Part shown: positions 26,352-35,047 of the stretch, in pieces | Numbering within the stretch: the first letter of the stretch is position 1 | Layout: the number at the start of each line of letters is the position of its first letter | Source: Euzebya sp051004735 | GTDB taxonomy: Bacteria; Actinomycetota; Nitriliruptoria; Euzebyales; Euzebyaceae | Direction of reading: 5' to 3' | Assembly: GCA_051004735.1 (NCBI GenBank) | Contig: JBPCKA010000065.1 | Coordinates: forward strand, 1 to 64,000 | DNA length: 64,000 nt | Program-made: the position numbers and the translations under genes | Notes under the pieces: generated by a model | Told to the model about the DNA's origin: nothing | The model's input: the letters and a program-made list of their open reading frames with translations, nothing else | Databases searched by the model: none

Positions 26352-26910
26352 CGAGCGATTGCTGCGCCACGCCAGCGACATTTCCGGTCAGGCCGTCGTC
26401 ACCATCAGCGGAGAGGACGTCGCGCAGGTCAAGGACGTCCTGTTTGACCCGACCGGATCGGTGCTAGGCTTCACCCTGGCTGGCCGGGGTCTGCTGAGTG
26501 GCCCGCTGAAGACCTGGCTGCCTTGGGCAGGCGTGCATGGTTTCGGGGCCGACGCGATCATGATCGCGGACGATTCGGCGTTGATCCCACGGGAGATGGG
26601 CGACGTCAGCGACGACGTGCAGGGCGATGTCACCGGCGATGAGGTGCTGACCCGGTCGGGGACGATCATCGGCCGGGTGATCGATGCGGTACTGCGGCTT
26701 GAACCCGGGGTGCTGGACGTCGTGGGCTATGAGGTCGAACCGTCCGACGGGGGCGATCCACGTTTCGTCCCTCTGCCCGACACCCTGGCCGTCAACGAGG
26801 GCCGGCTGATCGTGCCAGACGAGGCCACGGACTTCTTGACCACCGACCTTGCCGGCTTCGGCGCCTCGGTCGACACCTTCCGCGAACGACTGCGTGGAGA
26901 GACACAATGA
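26341..26910 (+). CDS. PRC-barrel domain protein (two barrels)
   Basis: 189 residues. Two similar beta-barrel halves can be read. The first (about 12-75) contains GQAVVTISGEDVAQVKDVLFDPTGSVLGFTL. The second (about 100-160) contains DEVLTRSGTIIGRVIDAVLRLEPGVLDVVGYEV. PRC barrels occur in photosynthetic reaction centre H subunits and RimM, and in many bacterial proteins of unknown role. It overlaps the 51-residue membrane protein gene by 11 nt and the next PRC gene by 4 nt. Likely peripheral to the membrane; function unknown. Confidence 0.75.
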   Translation: MTIDERLLRHASDISGQAVVTISGEDVAQVKDVLFDPTGSVLGFTLAGRGLLSGPLKTWLPWAGVHGFGADAIMIADDSALIPREMGDVSDDVQGDVTGDEVLTRSGTIIGRVIDAVLRLEPGVLDVVGYEVEPSDGGDPRFVPLPDTLAVNEGRLIVPDEATDFLTTDLAGFGASVDTFRERLRGETQ

Positions 26911-27326
26911 CGCTCACCAATCTGAGGTCGCTGCGACGACGCAAGATCGTGGACACCGCGACCGCGGGAACGATCGGTCGGGTCAAGGGTGTGCACATCG
27001 ACATTGCGGGACCGTCGGTGGCTGCCGTCATGATCAAAGGTCGAGGCAGTGGCGTGATCCCCCGTGACAGTGTCATCGGCTTTGGCCCCGACGCCGTGAC
27101 CGTTCCCGGGGAATCGGTGGTGAGCCAGGATTCACCGTCGCTGCCCACCGACGCTGACGCCTACGGCGCCCGTCTGCTGGACGAGACCGGCCGACATCTT
27201 GGAAAGGTCGAGGATCTGACCATGGACGACGATGGCCGGATTGTCAGCGTGACGGCTGATGGCACCACCTATGAACGAACCCTGTTGGGCATCGGTTCGT
27301 ACGCCGTGGTGGTCAGCCGGGACTGA
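26907..27326 (+). CDS. PRC-barrel domain protein
   Basis: 139 residues, start overlapping the previous stop (ATGA). Repeats the same two-barrel scheme in shorter form: RRRKIVDTATAGTIGRVKGVHIDI and later YGARLLDETGRHLGKVEDLTMDDDGRIVSV. Clearly paralogous to the gene before it. Third gene of a three-gene unit divergent from pspA; convergent with the VWA gene 9 bp away. Confidence 0.75.
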   Translation: MTLTNLRSLRRRKIVDTATAGTIGRVKGVHIDIAGPSVAAVMIKGRGSGVIPRDSVIGFGPDAVTVPGESVVSQDSPSLPTDADAYGARLLDETGRHLGKVEDLTMDDDGRIVSVTADGTTYERTLLGIGSYAVVVSRD

Positions 27327-27335
27327 TCCGGCCGT

Positions 27336-29189
27336 TCAGAAGTTGGAGATCACCGCAGTGAAGACCTGGTCTATCGACCGCGGGTCGGATGAGTCATACA
27401 CACGGGCGTTGGTGGCTTCTGCGATCAGTTCCAGATCGGTGCCGTCCGCGTCCTCGCCGTAGCGGATGGGGAAGACCCTGACCTGGGTCGCGTTCTCGCC
27501 CTGCGCTCCTTCGAGGACCGCGAGCATCGCCGCCCGATCGCGGTTGCGATCATCGTTTTCCCCGTCGGTCAGCAGGACCACGGCGTTGATCTTGTCCGGA
27601 TCGAACTGGTCCACGATGTCGGTGAAGCTGTCCTGGGTGACGGTGTACAGGGGTGTCCCGGCGACGGGGAACAAACCTCCAAGGGCCTCGGCCAGCCTGG
27701 CCCGGTTCTCGCTGATCGGCGCTAACGGCACCACATCGATGTAGTCCAAGGGCTCTCCGGTGGCCGGGTCGGGGCCAAGATCGGTAGAGAAGATCCGCAG
27801 GCCCACCACGTCCTCATCGATGAACTGCTCAAGGGCCGTGATGGCCGCACGGGTGGCCAGGTCCAACTTGGTGTCGCGGCTGCCCGAGGTGGCGAAATCA
27901 GCCATCGAACCCGAGACGTCCAGCACCAGCAGGACCTGGGCCGGCTTGCGCGTCAGGGACCATTGGTTGATCAGGTTGACCATCACGTCGGAGTCAGGCG
28001 TTGCCAGGGTGGTCGTGGGCTGTGCCGGGTCCACGAAGTTCGCCGCGACGATCGGATCGCCGATGGGCACCTCGATGTTGCCGGGGCGGAACCCGAACTC
28101 CAACACCCGTTCCTGGTTGACCGGGCGTTGGACGAACTCGGTGAACGCCTGGGCGGCGTCGGCCTGTTCGGGAGTGACCCAGTCTGCCTGCATGATGAAG
28201 AAGGGATTGTCGCTGAACAACGTCCCCTCCTCGGGATAGATGGCGACCAACGGGATTCGAGGCGGCACGACCTCCTCCCCCGGCTCCAACACGCCGTCGG
28301 GATTTCCGCGGTTGTAGTTGATCAGGCTGACCTCTTCGATGGCCACCGCCGAGGCATAGGTTAAGGCCGCCCCCCGGGCGTCGTTGCGGTACAGATTGTT
28401 GAGGAAGGTCAGGGTGGTGTCGCCGTAGTGGACGACGGCGGACTCGATCGCCTCGGCGCCCTGCAGCACATCGGGGCGCCGGATGTCCTCGGTGGTCAGC
28501 CCGCGGGTCTTGTCAGCCAGGGCGTAGTACTGGGCAATCAGCGCGGACAGTCCCGACGTGGAGAAGTTCGGATTGGTCTTGCCCAGACGAAACGGCCCCC
28601 ACTCGGGATGGCCGAACGCGGCCCACCCCTGCGGATCATTGGCGAGGTCCAACAGGGTTCCCCACCCGATCGGGGTGTCGGGGTAACCCAGGGCTTCGGC
28701 CATGGGTTGGGGCATGGCGATCACCAGTGGGGTGAGCATGAACGGGGTGAAGTCCTCAGGTGCGATGGGCGACTGGCCCTGATCGATCAGTCGCTGGTTC
28801 AGCACCTGCCCCCAGGCAGCCGAGGCCGGCGACCAGATCACCGGTCGGGGGCCTTCCAGTGCTTCGTCCCATCCGTCACTCAGCAGGGAGGCGGCCCTGC
28901 CCGACGCCTTGTTCTGCGGCCGCACGATGATGCAGCGCCCTCCGACCTCAGCGTCATCCGAGCCGTTGAACTCCCGCGCCAGGTCGGTCAGCAAGTCGAT
29001 CTTCTCACTGGACACCGCCATGTCAACGACCACGCAGTCACCCGGGTCGATGTCGGCCAACGAGTCATCGCCGCCGCCGCTGGTATCCGCGTCGTCACCG
29101 GACCCGGGGATGCAGGCAGTCGCCAACAACGACACCACCATCATCATCAACAGAACACGGAACCCAGATCTGGCTGCTACAGCGTTCAA
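27336..29189 (-). CDS. lipoprotein with solute-binding-like and VWA domains
   Basis: 617 residues from a TTG start with GAGGG upstream; an earlier GTG at 29249 is possible. Lipobox LLATAC gives a lipid-anchored protein. Residues about 45-380 resemble a type-2 periplasmic solute-binding fold (YALADKTRGLTTEDI, VTPEQADAAQAFTEFVQRP). Residues about 410-610 are a von Willebrand A domain with MIDAS residues in LLVLDVSGSMADF (DxSxS), Thr in VGTPLYT-type context and Asp in VVLLTDGENDD. Last gene of an operon with another binding-like protein and an AAA+ ATPase. Probably an envelope sensor or assembly factor; ligand unknown. Confidence 0.82.
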   Translation of the reverse strand: MNAVAARSGFRVLLMMMVVSLLATACIPGSGDDADTSGGGDDSLADIDPGDCVVVDMAVSSEKIDLLTDLAREFNGSDDAEVGGRCIIVRPQNKASGRAASLLSDGWDEALEGPRPVIWSPASAAWGQVLNQRLIDQGQSPIAPEDFTPFMLTPLVIAMPQPMAEALGYPDTPIGWGTLLDLANDPQGWAAFGHPEWGPFRLGKTNPNFSTSGLSALIAQYYALADKTRGLTTEDIRRPDVLQGAEAIESAVVHYGDTTLTFLNNLYRNDARGAALTYASAVAIEEVSLINYNRGNPDGVLEPGEEVVPPRIPLVAIYPEEGTLFSDNPFFIMQADWVTPEQADAAQAFTEFVQRPVNQERVLEFGFRPGNIEVPIGDPIVAANFVDPAQPTTTLATPDSDVMVNLINQWSLTRKPAQVLLVLDVSGSMADFATSGSRDTKLDLATRAAITALEQFIDEDVVGLRIFSTDLGPDPATGEPLDYIDVVPLAPISENRARLAEALGGLFPVAGTPLYTVTQDSFTDIVDQFDPDKINAVVLLTDGENDDRNRDRAAMLAVLEGAQGENATQVRVFPIRYGEDADGTDLELIAEATNARVYDSSDPRSIDQVFTAVISNF

Positions 29190-29279
29190 TTCTCGCCCTC
29201 TCTGACCGGTGACCACCGTTGACAACCCTAGACCGGGGCAGCCATCCAACCCATTACATCGGCGCGCCCGGGCCTGAGG

Positions 29280-30251
29280 TTATGACCCCAAACGCTCACG
29301 CAGGGCGAACAGCGTGCCACCGGACGGCAAGCCGTCGTCCTGCAGATCAAGTGGAGGTCCATCGGTCACAGGCCCACCGTCTGGCCCGCGCCAGCCCGCC
29401 TCGGCCAGGGCTTCCCCGACCTCGCGCCCCAGGGCCTGGACGTCGCCCACATCTGCGCCTCCCACGGCCACCGCCACCACCTGCACGTAGGCCAGCGGTG
29501 TTGGCCAAAAGAGTTCGGGCCTATTCTGCGCCGCACGCTCGACGTTGCGGTAGCCAACGGCTTCAATCGCCACGGCGCTGTCGTTTTGGGCCCCGTTGAA
29601 CTGGATCAGTCGTTGGACCGGAGTGGGTGAGAACTGGGACTGATCATTCAGCGCATCAACCCAACCGAGAAAGCCTGATCCGCCCAGGACATTGGTGCTA
29701 AAACGTGGATCATCGAAGAACCCGCCGGTGAGGGCTGCGACCGCCAGCAACCCCTCGCTGCTTGACTGGGGGGCACCGAAGGAGGGTTGCAATTGCCCAC
29801 CCTGAACCAGCCCGGCCAGACACGACCAGGTGACGCGGTCCGCGCAGGTATCGGCCATGACCTCATCGCGCGACACCGCCACGGCCAGGACCAGTGGCGT
29901 CGTGGCGACCACGTCCCTGGTGGGGTCGAAGCGCGCCCTGCTGGTCTGGGACTGCTCGATGAACTCAACCACGACCGAGGGCGCCACGATCATGTCGAAC
30001 TCCACCGTTGCTGCGCCGAAGGCGGCCAACAACCCGTCCAGGTCAAGCTGGGCCGCGCCCTCAGGACAAGCGGTTCCCACCATCGCATCACAGGCCACAC
30101 GCAGGTCCCCACCCCCACCGCTGGCCGGCGTGCTGCCGTCCGTGATAACCCCCCCGCCATCGCCCTCGATGAACGTGCTGCGGACGTACAGCGCACCGAC
30201 GATCAGCCCGATGGTGACCGCCACCGCAAGTACGGTCTTCACACGGCTCAT
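29280..30251 (-). CDS. membrane-anchored solute-binding-like protein
   Basis: 323 residues with an N-terminal signal anchor (VKTVLAVAVTIGLIVGALYV) and no lipobox Cys. The mature part resembles bacterial periplasmic binding proteins of the molybdate/sulfate type (VEFDMIVAPSVVVEFIEQSQ, VVATTPLVLAVAVSRDEVM, SSSEGLLAVAALTGGFF). ATG overlaps the AAA+ stop (ATGA). No permease or ATP-binding cassette gene is nearby, so transport is unlikely. It looks like a companion of the SBP-VWA lipoprotein. Confidence 0.7.
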   Translation of the reverse strand: MSRVKTVLAVAVTIGLIVGALYVRSTFIEGDGGGVITDGSTPASGGGGDLRVACDAMVGTACPEGAAQLDLDGLLAAFGAATVEFDMIVAPSVVVEFIEQSQTSRARFDPTRDVVATTPLVLAVAVSRDEVMADTCADRVTWSCLAGLVQGGQLQPSFGAPQSSSEGLLAVAALTGGFFDDPRFSTNVLGGSGFLGWVDALNDQSQFSPTPVQRLIQFNGAQNDSAVAIEAVGYRNVERAAQNRPELFWPTPLAYVQVVAVAVGGADVGDVQALGREVGEALAEAGWRGPDGGPVTDGPPLDLQDDGLPSGGTLFALRERLGS

Positions 30252-31678
30252 GAGGTCGTGATTTCCTGGGGCAGGTCCTCGGGTGTGATGGTCCGTAGGA
30301 GCTCGGCGCTGGGTTCCTCCATGGAGATCACACGGCTGGCGTGCCTGGCCACCGCCGCCTCGAACACATTACGCGCCAGGCGTCCGTTGCCGAACCCACG
30401 ATCGCGTGGCACCTCCTCGATCAACTCGGCCAGCCGTTCCTTGGCCGCATCGTCGAAGTCATACTCGTTGGAGCCGGCGATCAGACCCGCGATCTTGACC
30501 ACTTCGGCGGTGGTGTAGTCGGGGAAGTGGATGGTCTGAGGGAAGCGGGAGCGCAGCCCGGGGTTTGCTCCCATCAATTCGGCCATCTCGTCGGGATAGC
30601 CGGCCATGATCACCACCGTGTCGTCGCGGCGGTCCTCAACCAGTTTGACAATGGCGTCGATGGCCTCACGACCGAAGTCCTTCTCCCCGCCTCGGACCAG
30701 GGAGTAGGCCTCATCGATCAGCAGCACGCCGCCCCTGGCACCGTCGAACACCTTGACCACGTTGGTCGCGGTCTGACCGACGAACCCAGCGACAAGCCCC
30801 GACCGGTCGGTCTCGACCAGATGACCCTTGGGCACGACCTCAAGAGTCCGATAGATCTGGGCTACCAGTCGGGCAACCGTGGTCTTGCCGGTCCCGGGGT
30901 TGCCGGTGAAGATCAGGTGTCGGCTGGAGTCGCTGATCTTCAAACCCTTCTCGGCTCGAAGCTTTTGGACCTGAATCAGGTTGGTGACCAGCCTGACCTC
31001 GCTCTTGACCGGTTCCAGGCCGATCAGGTCGTCCAACTCGGCCAGCAACTCCTCCAACGGCCGGGGTGGTGGCAGGTCGGCCACCGCCGTCTCTGCCTGG
31101 ATCGCCGCCTCGGCAGCCGCCGTTGCCGCCCGGTCCACGTCGGTGATCCGTGGGCCGGAACTGACCGATCCCGGTCCTCGGGGCAGGCCAGCGTCGCTGA
31201 TCGCGGCCAGCAAGGTTCGCCGGAACCGTTCGATGGCCTGCAGCTCGGCGTGCTGGGTGACGCTGTCCAACGCCACCACATGATGTGCCAGTCGCAGCGC
31301 GTGCACGTAGTAGGTCCAGGCGTTGTTCGTCTGTTGAACCCGGTCGGCCGCGATCAACGTGTCAAACATGAGTGAGGGGCGATCGATGAACACCCGCTTC
31401 CCGGCCATCATCCCGGTGGCACGCAGGTCGGCCGGGGTGGCGTGGTGGATATGGGTGTCCATCAACCCGCTGAACGCGCCGATCAGGGCCCACAACTCCT
31501 CGTCGGTGTGGGCGCCATCGGCGTCGACCATCGCGCTGACGACCTCGTAGGCCTCGGCGATCACGTCAGCCTTGGGGTCCTTGCTTCCCAGCTGCTCCAG
31601 GGCAGGCGAGACACCGGCGACGAACTCTCTGACGGGCGCACGAAGGGTGGTACTCACAGCGGGCCCAGTCTGCCCCAT
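30248..31678 (-). CDS. CbxX/CfqX-type AAA+ ATPase
   Basis: 476 residues. A helical N-terminal domain (about 1-200) precedes a single AAA+ module: Walker A GNPGTGKT near residue 258, Walker B GVLLIDEAYSL, sensor-1 VVIMAGYPDEM, and an arginine finger candidate in NPGLRSRFP. This set matches the CbbX/SpoVK/EccA group, which remodels protein complexes. It is translationally coupled to a membrane-bound binding-like protein and followed by a VWA lipoprotein, a composition reminiscent of AAA+/VWA chaperone pairs (MoxR-VWA). Nine nt separate it from the ahcY stop. Confidence 0.87.
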   Translation of the reverse strand: MGQTGPAVSTTLRAPVREFVAGVSPALEQLGSKDPKADVIAEAYEVVSAMVDADGAHTDEELWALIGAFSGLMDTHIHHATPADLRATGMMAGKRVFIDRPSLMFDTLIAADRVQQTNNAWTYYVHALRLAHHVVALDSVTQHAELQAIERFRRTLLAAISDAGLPRGPGSVSSGPRITDVDRAATAAAEAAIQAETAVADLPPPRPLEELLAELDDLIGLEPVKSEVRLVTNLIQVQKLRAEKGLKISDSSRHLIFTGNPGTGKTTVARLVAQIYRTLEVVPKGHLVETDRSGLVAGFVGQTATNVVKVFDGARGGVLLIDEAYSLVRGGEKDFGREAIDAIVKLVEDRRDDTVVIMAGYPDEMAELMGANPGLRSRFPQTIHFPDYTTAEVVKIAGLIAGSNEYDFDDAAKERLAELIEEVPRDRGFGNGRLARNVFEAAVARHASRVISMEEPSAELLRTITPEDLPQEITTS

Positions 31679-31687
31679 GCGTTGCCC

Positions 31688-32956
31688 TCACGCCTCGTGG
31701 TGGCCCAGGAACGCATCGACGTCCTCGACCTGGTCGGCGGTGGCGACGTCCACTGACAGGCCGTGGGCTGCCAACTTGGCGGCGGCGATCTCGCGGTCAA
31801 GCTCGAGCGGGATCACGTGCACGCCTGGTGGGTAGCCGCCGCGGGCCAGTTCGTGGCAACCCACCCCCTGGACGGCGAAGGACAGATCCATGATCTCGAT
31901 CGGGTGGCCCAATCCGCCGGCGATGTTGACCAGGGCCCCGTGGGCCAGGACGTGGACAGATCGTCCGTCGGGCATGTCGAATCGTTCGATGCCGTCGCGC
32001 ACCGGCGTGACAGCGGTTGCGGCCAGCGCCAGGGCCTCGACGTCAACCTCCAGGTCGTGGTGGCCGGCGTTGGCCAGGATGACGCCGTCGGCCAACATGT
32101 CGAAGTGACGGGTGCTCACCGCCCGCAGGCCACCCGTGGCGGTGATCACGAAGTCGGCAGTTGGTAAAGCCTGGTCCGCCGTGGCGACCCGTTGACCATC
32201 CATGAAGGCCTCCAGGGCCTTGATCGGATCGATTTCGACCACCACCGGGCTGCCGCCCATCGCCCGGATGTAGGTGGCAAGACCTCGGCCGACCCAGCCG
32301 TACCCGAACACCACGACCTGCTTGCCGGGCATCAGCATGTTGGTCAGGTTCAGTATCGCCTGGATGGTCGACTGCCCGGTTCCGTAGCGGTTGTCGAACA
32401 GGTGCTTGCAGGCGGCATTGTTGGCGGCCATTGCCGGAAAAGGCAGTCGACCCGACCGATGGAGGGATTCCAGCCGTGCCACCCCGGTCGTGGTCTGTTC
32501 GCTGACACCCTGCAGCTGTGCGTAGGCCTGCGGGCGGTCACGAGCCATTCTCACGGTCAGCTCGGCCCCGTCGTCGATGACGAACTCTGGACGGCTGTCG
32601 GCCACCGCCAGCAGATCCTTCTCCCAGGCCGGGTAGCCACTGGCCCGGGTTGAATGGACCTCGATACCTTCACTGACCAGTGCTGCGGCGATCTCGTCTC
32701 GTGTCGACAGCGGATTGCTGCCGGCCACCACGACCTGGGCGCCGGCGTCAGCCAACACCGTGGCCAGCAGGGCTGTCTTTGCCTCAAGGTGAACCACCAA
32801 GGCGACTCGGCGGCCGGCCAGGGCCCCGTCACGCAAACGGTCACGCAGGTAGGAGTCGACAACCGGAGAATGCTGGCGTGCCCACTGGATGGCCAGCAGG
32901 CCATCGTGTGCCAGGTCTGGGTCGGCAATCCGGGAACGATCTGCGGGGGTGGGCAC
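31688..32956 (-). CDS. ahcY: adenosylhomocysteinase, short form
   Basis: Hydrolyses S-adenosylhomocysteine to adenosine and homocysteine in the activated-methyl cycle. 422 residues from a GTG. Motifs: MAANNAACKHLFDNRYGTGQS, the NAD-binding VVVFGYGWVGRGLA, VVEIDPIKALEAFMDG, ITATGG and ANAGHHDLEVD. It lacks the 40-residue insert and the C-terminal KYRY-like tail of the long actinobacterial enzymes and resembles the short archaeal/Thermotoga form. The related S-inosylhomocysteine hydrolase cannot be excluded. A compact hairpin lies just before its start. Confidence 0.9.
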   Translation of the reverse strand: MPTPADRSRIADPDLAHDGLLAIQWARQHSPVVDSYLRDRLRDGALAGRRVALVVHLEAKTALLATVLADAGAQVVVAGSNPLSTRDEIAAALVSEGIEVHSTRASGYPAWEKDLLAVADSRPEFVIDDGAELTVRMARDRPQAYAQLQGVSEQTTTGVARLESLHRSGRLPFPAMAANNAACKHLFDNRYGTGQSTIQAILNLTNMLMPGKQVVVFGYGWVGRGLATYIRAMGGSPVVVEIDPIKALEAFMDGQRVATADQALPTADFVITATGGLRAVSTRHFDMLADGVILANAGHHDLEVDVEALALAATAVTPVRDGIERFDMPDGRSVHVLAHGALVNIAGGLGHPIEIMDLSFAVQGVGCHELARGGYPPGVHVIPLELDREIAAAKLAAHGLSVDVATADQVEDVDAFLGHHEA

Positions 32957-32980
32957 GGGATAGACGTCTTTCTGGGCGGG

Positions 32981-32999
32981 CCGGCGGGCAGCCCGCCGG
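32981..32999 (-). promoter_or_regulatory. GC-rich hairpin in the ahcY leader
   Basis: CCGGCGGG-CAG-CCCGCCGG, a perfect 8-bp stem with a 3-nt loop, 25 nt before the ahcY GTG. It could influence translation or act as an early terminator. The known SAH riboswitch pattern was not recognised here. Confidence 0.4.
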
Positions 33000-33064
33000 T
33001 CCGCAGACCTTAACGGCCGCAGCGCTGCATTGATTGCAAGGATCGTTGCTGCGACCCTTCGGTG

Positions 33065-33907
33065 ATGCCCGACCACGTCGCCCTGGCCACCCACCTGACG
33101 GGCCTTCCCGCTGTCCGAATCGTCTACACCGACCTTGACGGGACCTTGCTGGGGCAAGGCGGTTCGTTGCTGCATGACTCCGATGGTCGTCCCACGATCG
33201 GTGCCGCCGCCGCACTGGTGGCAGCGGCGAAGGCCGGCGTCATCGTGATGGCGGTCAGCGGCCGCCGCGCGGCGACGCTGGCCCAGGATGCACGGCTGCT
33301 GGGGTTGGATGGAGCAATCGCCGAGGTGGGCGCCGTGATCGTGCGTGGCGACCGCCACCATTTCCGTTGGGGCGAGTGTCCCAGGGATCTGGCCCCAACT
33401 CCTCGAGGGGCGCTTGAGGCCGCCGGTGCGGTGGAGATCCTGCTGGGAGCCTTTGAGGCCGACCTGCGGACCTACGCACCGTGGGATGCCGGCCGCGAAG
33501 GAGGCTTCCTGCTGCATGGTGCCATCGACGTCGCGCGAGCCAACCAACTGCTGGCGGACCACGGGATTGGCTGGGCCCGGGTCGTCGACAACGGTCGCAC
33601 CGGCGGGTGGGAAGGACGTAGCGACACCCACGCTTACCATCTGGTGCCGCGCGGAACGGGAAAATCCCAAGCGTTGACTGAGGATCTGGCGACCCGGGAG
33701 TTGATGCCACCGCAGGCGATGGCCATAGGGGACTCAATCGAGGATCAGACGATGGCCCAGTGTGTCGGCACCTACGTGATGGTGGGCAACGGCCATGGCC
33801 AGACGGGCGGGAACTGCTTCAGGGTCAGTGGACGCAATGGTGATGGCGTCGCGCAAGCCATCACGGCTGCCCTGGACGCGCGAACCCACACCGACCGGAG
33901 TGACTGA
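33065..33907 (+). CDS. HAD-superfamily hydrolase (Cof/mannosyl-3-phosphoglycerate phosphatase-like)
   Basis: 280 residues. Motif I is VYTDLDGTLLG with the nucleophile Asp. Motif II is VMAVSGRRAATL; motif III Lys lies in RGTGKSQAL. Motif IV is MAIGDSIEDQTMAQ with the paired acidic residues. The cap type (C2) fits Cof-like sugar or nucleotide phosphatases. It is divergent from ahcY (108 bp), sharing a promoter region. Substrate unknown. Confidence 0.82.
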   Translation: MPDHVALATHLTGLPAVRIVYTDLDGTLLGQGGSLLHDSDGRPTIGAAAALVAAAKAGVIVMAVSGRRAATLAQDARLLGLDGAIAEVGAVIVRGDRHHFRWGECPRDLAPTPRGALEAAGAVEILLGAFEADLRTYAPWDAGREGGFLLHGAIDVARANQLLADHGIGWARVVDNGRTGGWEGRSDTHAYHLVPRGTGKSQALTEDLATRELMPPQAMAIGDSIEDQTMAQCVGTYVMVGNGHGQTGGNCFRVSGRNGDGVAQAITAALDARTHTDRSD

Positions 33908-33914
33908 GTGCGAC

Positions 33915-34502
33915 CTAGGATGCTGGCCAATCCTCGCCGACCAGCACGTGGATCTGGATCTGATCGCTCAGGGTTCCCGGGTTGGGCGCGGTGGTGGTGA
34001 AACGCGGGTCCGCGCCGACAAGAGCGTCAGCCTGTGCCTCCTCTCCAGCGGTGGCAAACACTGTGGTCTGCGCGTAGGCGTTCGGCGAGGTCCCGCTCTC
34101 GGTCACGTCATAGCCAAGTTGGGTCAAGGCCTGGACCGCCGCGTCGAACTGGTCGCCAGCGGTGTTGGCGCCGGCGATCACCTGCACCGTGACCCCTGAT
34201 CCGATCTGACCCCCAGCGGCGGCGCTGGGACTGGGACTGACCGCCGGGCTAGCCGATGGTCCACCGGTGGGCAGACTCTCAAGTGGCGGGGCTGGCTCGG
34301 TGGGACCGACTGGTGCCGTGGAGGCCACCGGGGTGTTGGTCCCGGCCGGTGCCAGGTCGGTACCTGCCCCGAGGTCACCGAAGACCACGGCGTAGATGCC
34401 AAAGGCAATCGCCGCGAACAGCAACGCACGTATCAAAGGAGCGGCGATCGACGACTGGGTCGGCGACGGGTCGAATCCCTCATCCTGTTCGAAATCATCC
34501 AT
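33915..34502 (-). CDS. membrane-anchored LytR_C-domain protein
   Basis: 195 residues: a membrane helix (LIRALLFAAIAFGIYAVVFG), a Pro/Ser/Thr-rich linker (95 residues), and a C-terminal LytR_C module (VTVQVIAGANTAGDQFDAAV to IQIHVLVGEDWPAS). LytR_C domains are found at the C terminus of LytR-CpsA-Psr cell-wall ligases, here without the catalytic domain. Preceded 13 nt upstream by a DUF3263 gene, a pairing seen in mycobacteria. A paralogue lies at 37713-38273. Confidence 0.83.
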   Translation of the reverse strand: MDDFEQDEGFDPSPTQSSIAAPLIRALLFAAIAFGIYAVVFGDLGAGTDLAPAGTNTPVASTAPVGPTEPAPPLESLPTGGPSASPAVSPSPSAAAGGQIGSGVTVQVIAGANTAGDQFDAAVQALTQLGYDVTESGTSPNAYAQTTVFATAGEEAQADALVGADPRFTTTAPNPGTLSDQIQIHVLVGEDWPAS

Positions 34503-34515
34503 GTCGTGGCGAACC

Positions 34516-34794
34516 CTACTGCCTCAGCCCCCGGCCCCTCTGGTCCGTCAGGCCGAGGGTGACCGAGCGTTCGGTGCGATTGTTACGACGCTTCTGCAGT
34601 CGCCTCATCAGCAACGGGTCATACTTCATGGCCGCGTCACGGTCCAGCAGGCCAGCGATCAGCTGGTAGTAGCGGGTAGGCGAGAACCCAAACGTGGCCC
34701 TGATCGACTCAAGCTTGCCGCCGGCGTGCGCCGGCCAGTCCCGCTCAAAGTCCAAAACGGCGCGTTCCCTCGCAGTGAGTTCTGGCCTGGACAA
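34516..34794 (-). CDS. DUF3263 protein
   Basis: 92 residues, TTG start supported by AGGAGGAA 5 nt upstream. LTARERAVLDFERDWPAHAGGKLESIRATFGFSPTRYYQLI is the DUF3263 core, a small helix-turn-helix-like domain widespread in actinobacteria; the C-terminal RRNNRTERSV is basic. Operonic with the LytR_C gene. Probably DNA- or nucleic-acid-binding; not proven. Confidence 0.85.
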   Translation of the reverse strand: MSRPELTARERAVLDFERDWPAHAGGKLESIRATFGFSPTRYYQLIAGLLDRDAAMKYDPLLMRRLQKRRNNRTERSVTLGLTDQRGRGLRQ

Positions 34795-34920
34795 CCGGTT
34801 CCTCCTTGTGGAGTTGCGGGGCTGATCGTATGCAGACCGGCGGCCGATCCGATGGAACCTTCACCCGGCTGAAGGCTTGCACGGCCGAGGCCGACGGGTC
34901 CGCTAGGATTTCAAGCTGTC

Positions 34921-34993
34921 GCCGGGATAGCTCAGTTGGTAGAGCGTCGCTCTTGTAAAGCGGATGTCGCGAGTTCGATTCTCGCTCCCGGCT
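34921..34993 (+). tRNA. tRNA-Thr (anticodon UGU)
   Basis: Complete cloverleaf: acceptor GCCGGGA/TCCCGGC, D arm GCTC...GAGC, anticodon loop CTTGTAA with anticodon TGT at 34954-34956, T-loop GTTCGATTC. CCA is not encoded. Isolated, with no other tRNA nearby; on its 3' side is the nucleotidyltransferase pair, on the opposite strand. Confidence 0.97.
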
Positions 34994-35047
34994 CAGGTAC
35001 CCGCCACCGCCGAGGGCCGGCGATCCGTTGGCCAGCCCCTGGGTTTC

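Noticed and set aside
32957..33061. SAH riboswitch upstream of ahcY
   Set aside because: The known conserved core was not recognised; only a simple hairpin is present.
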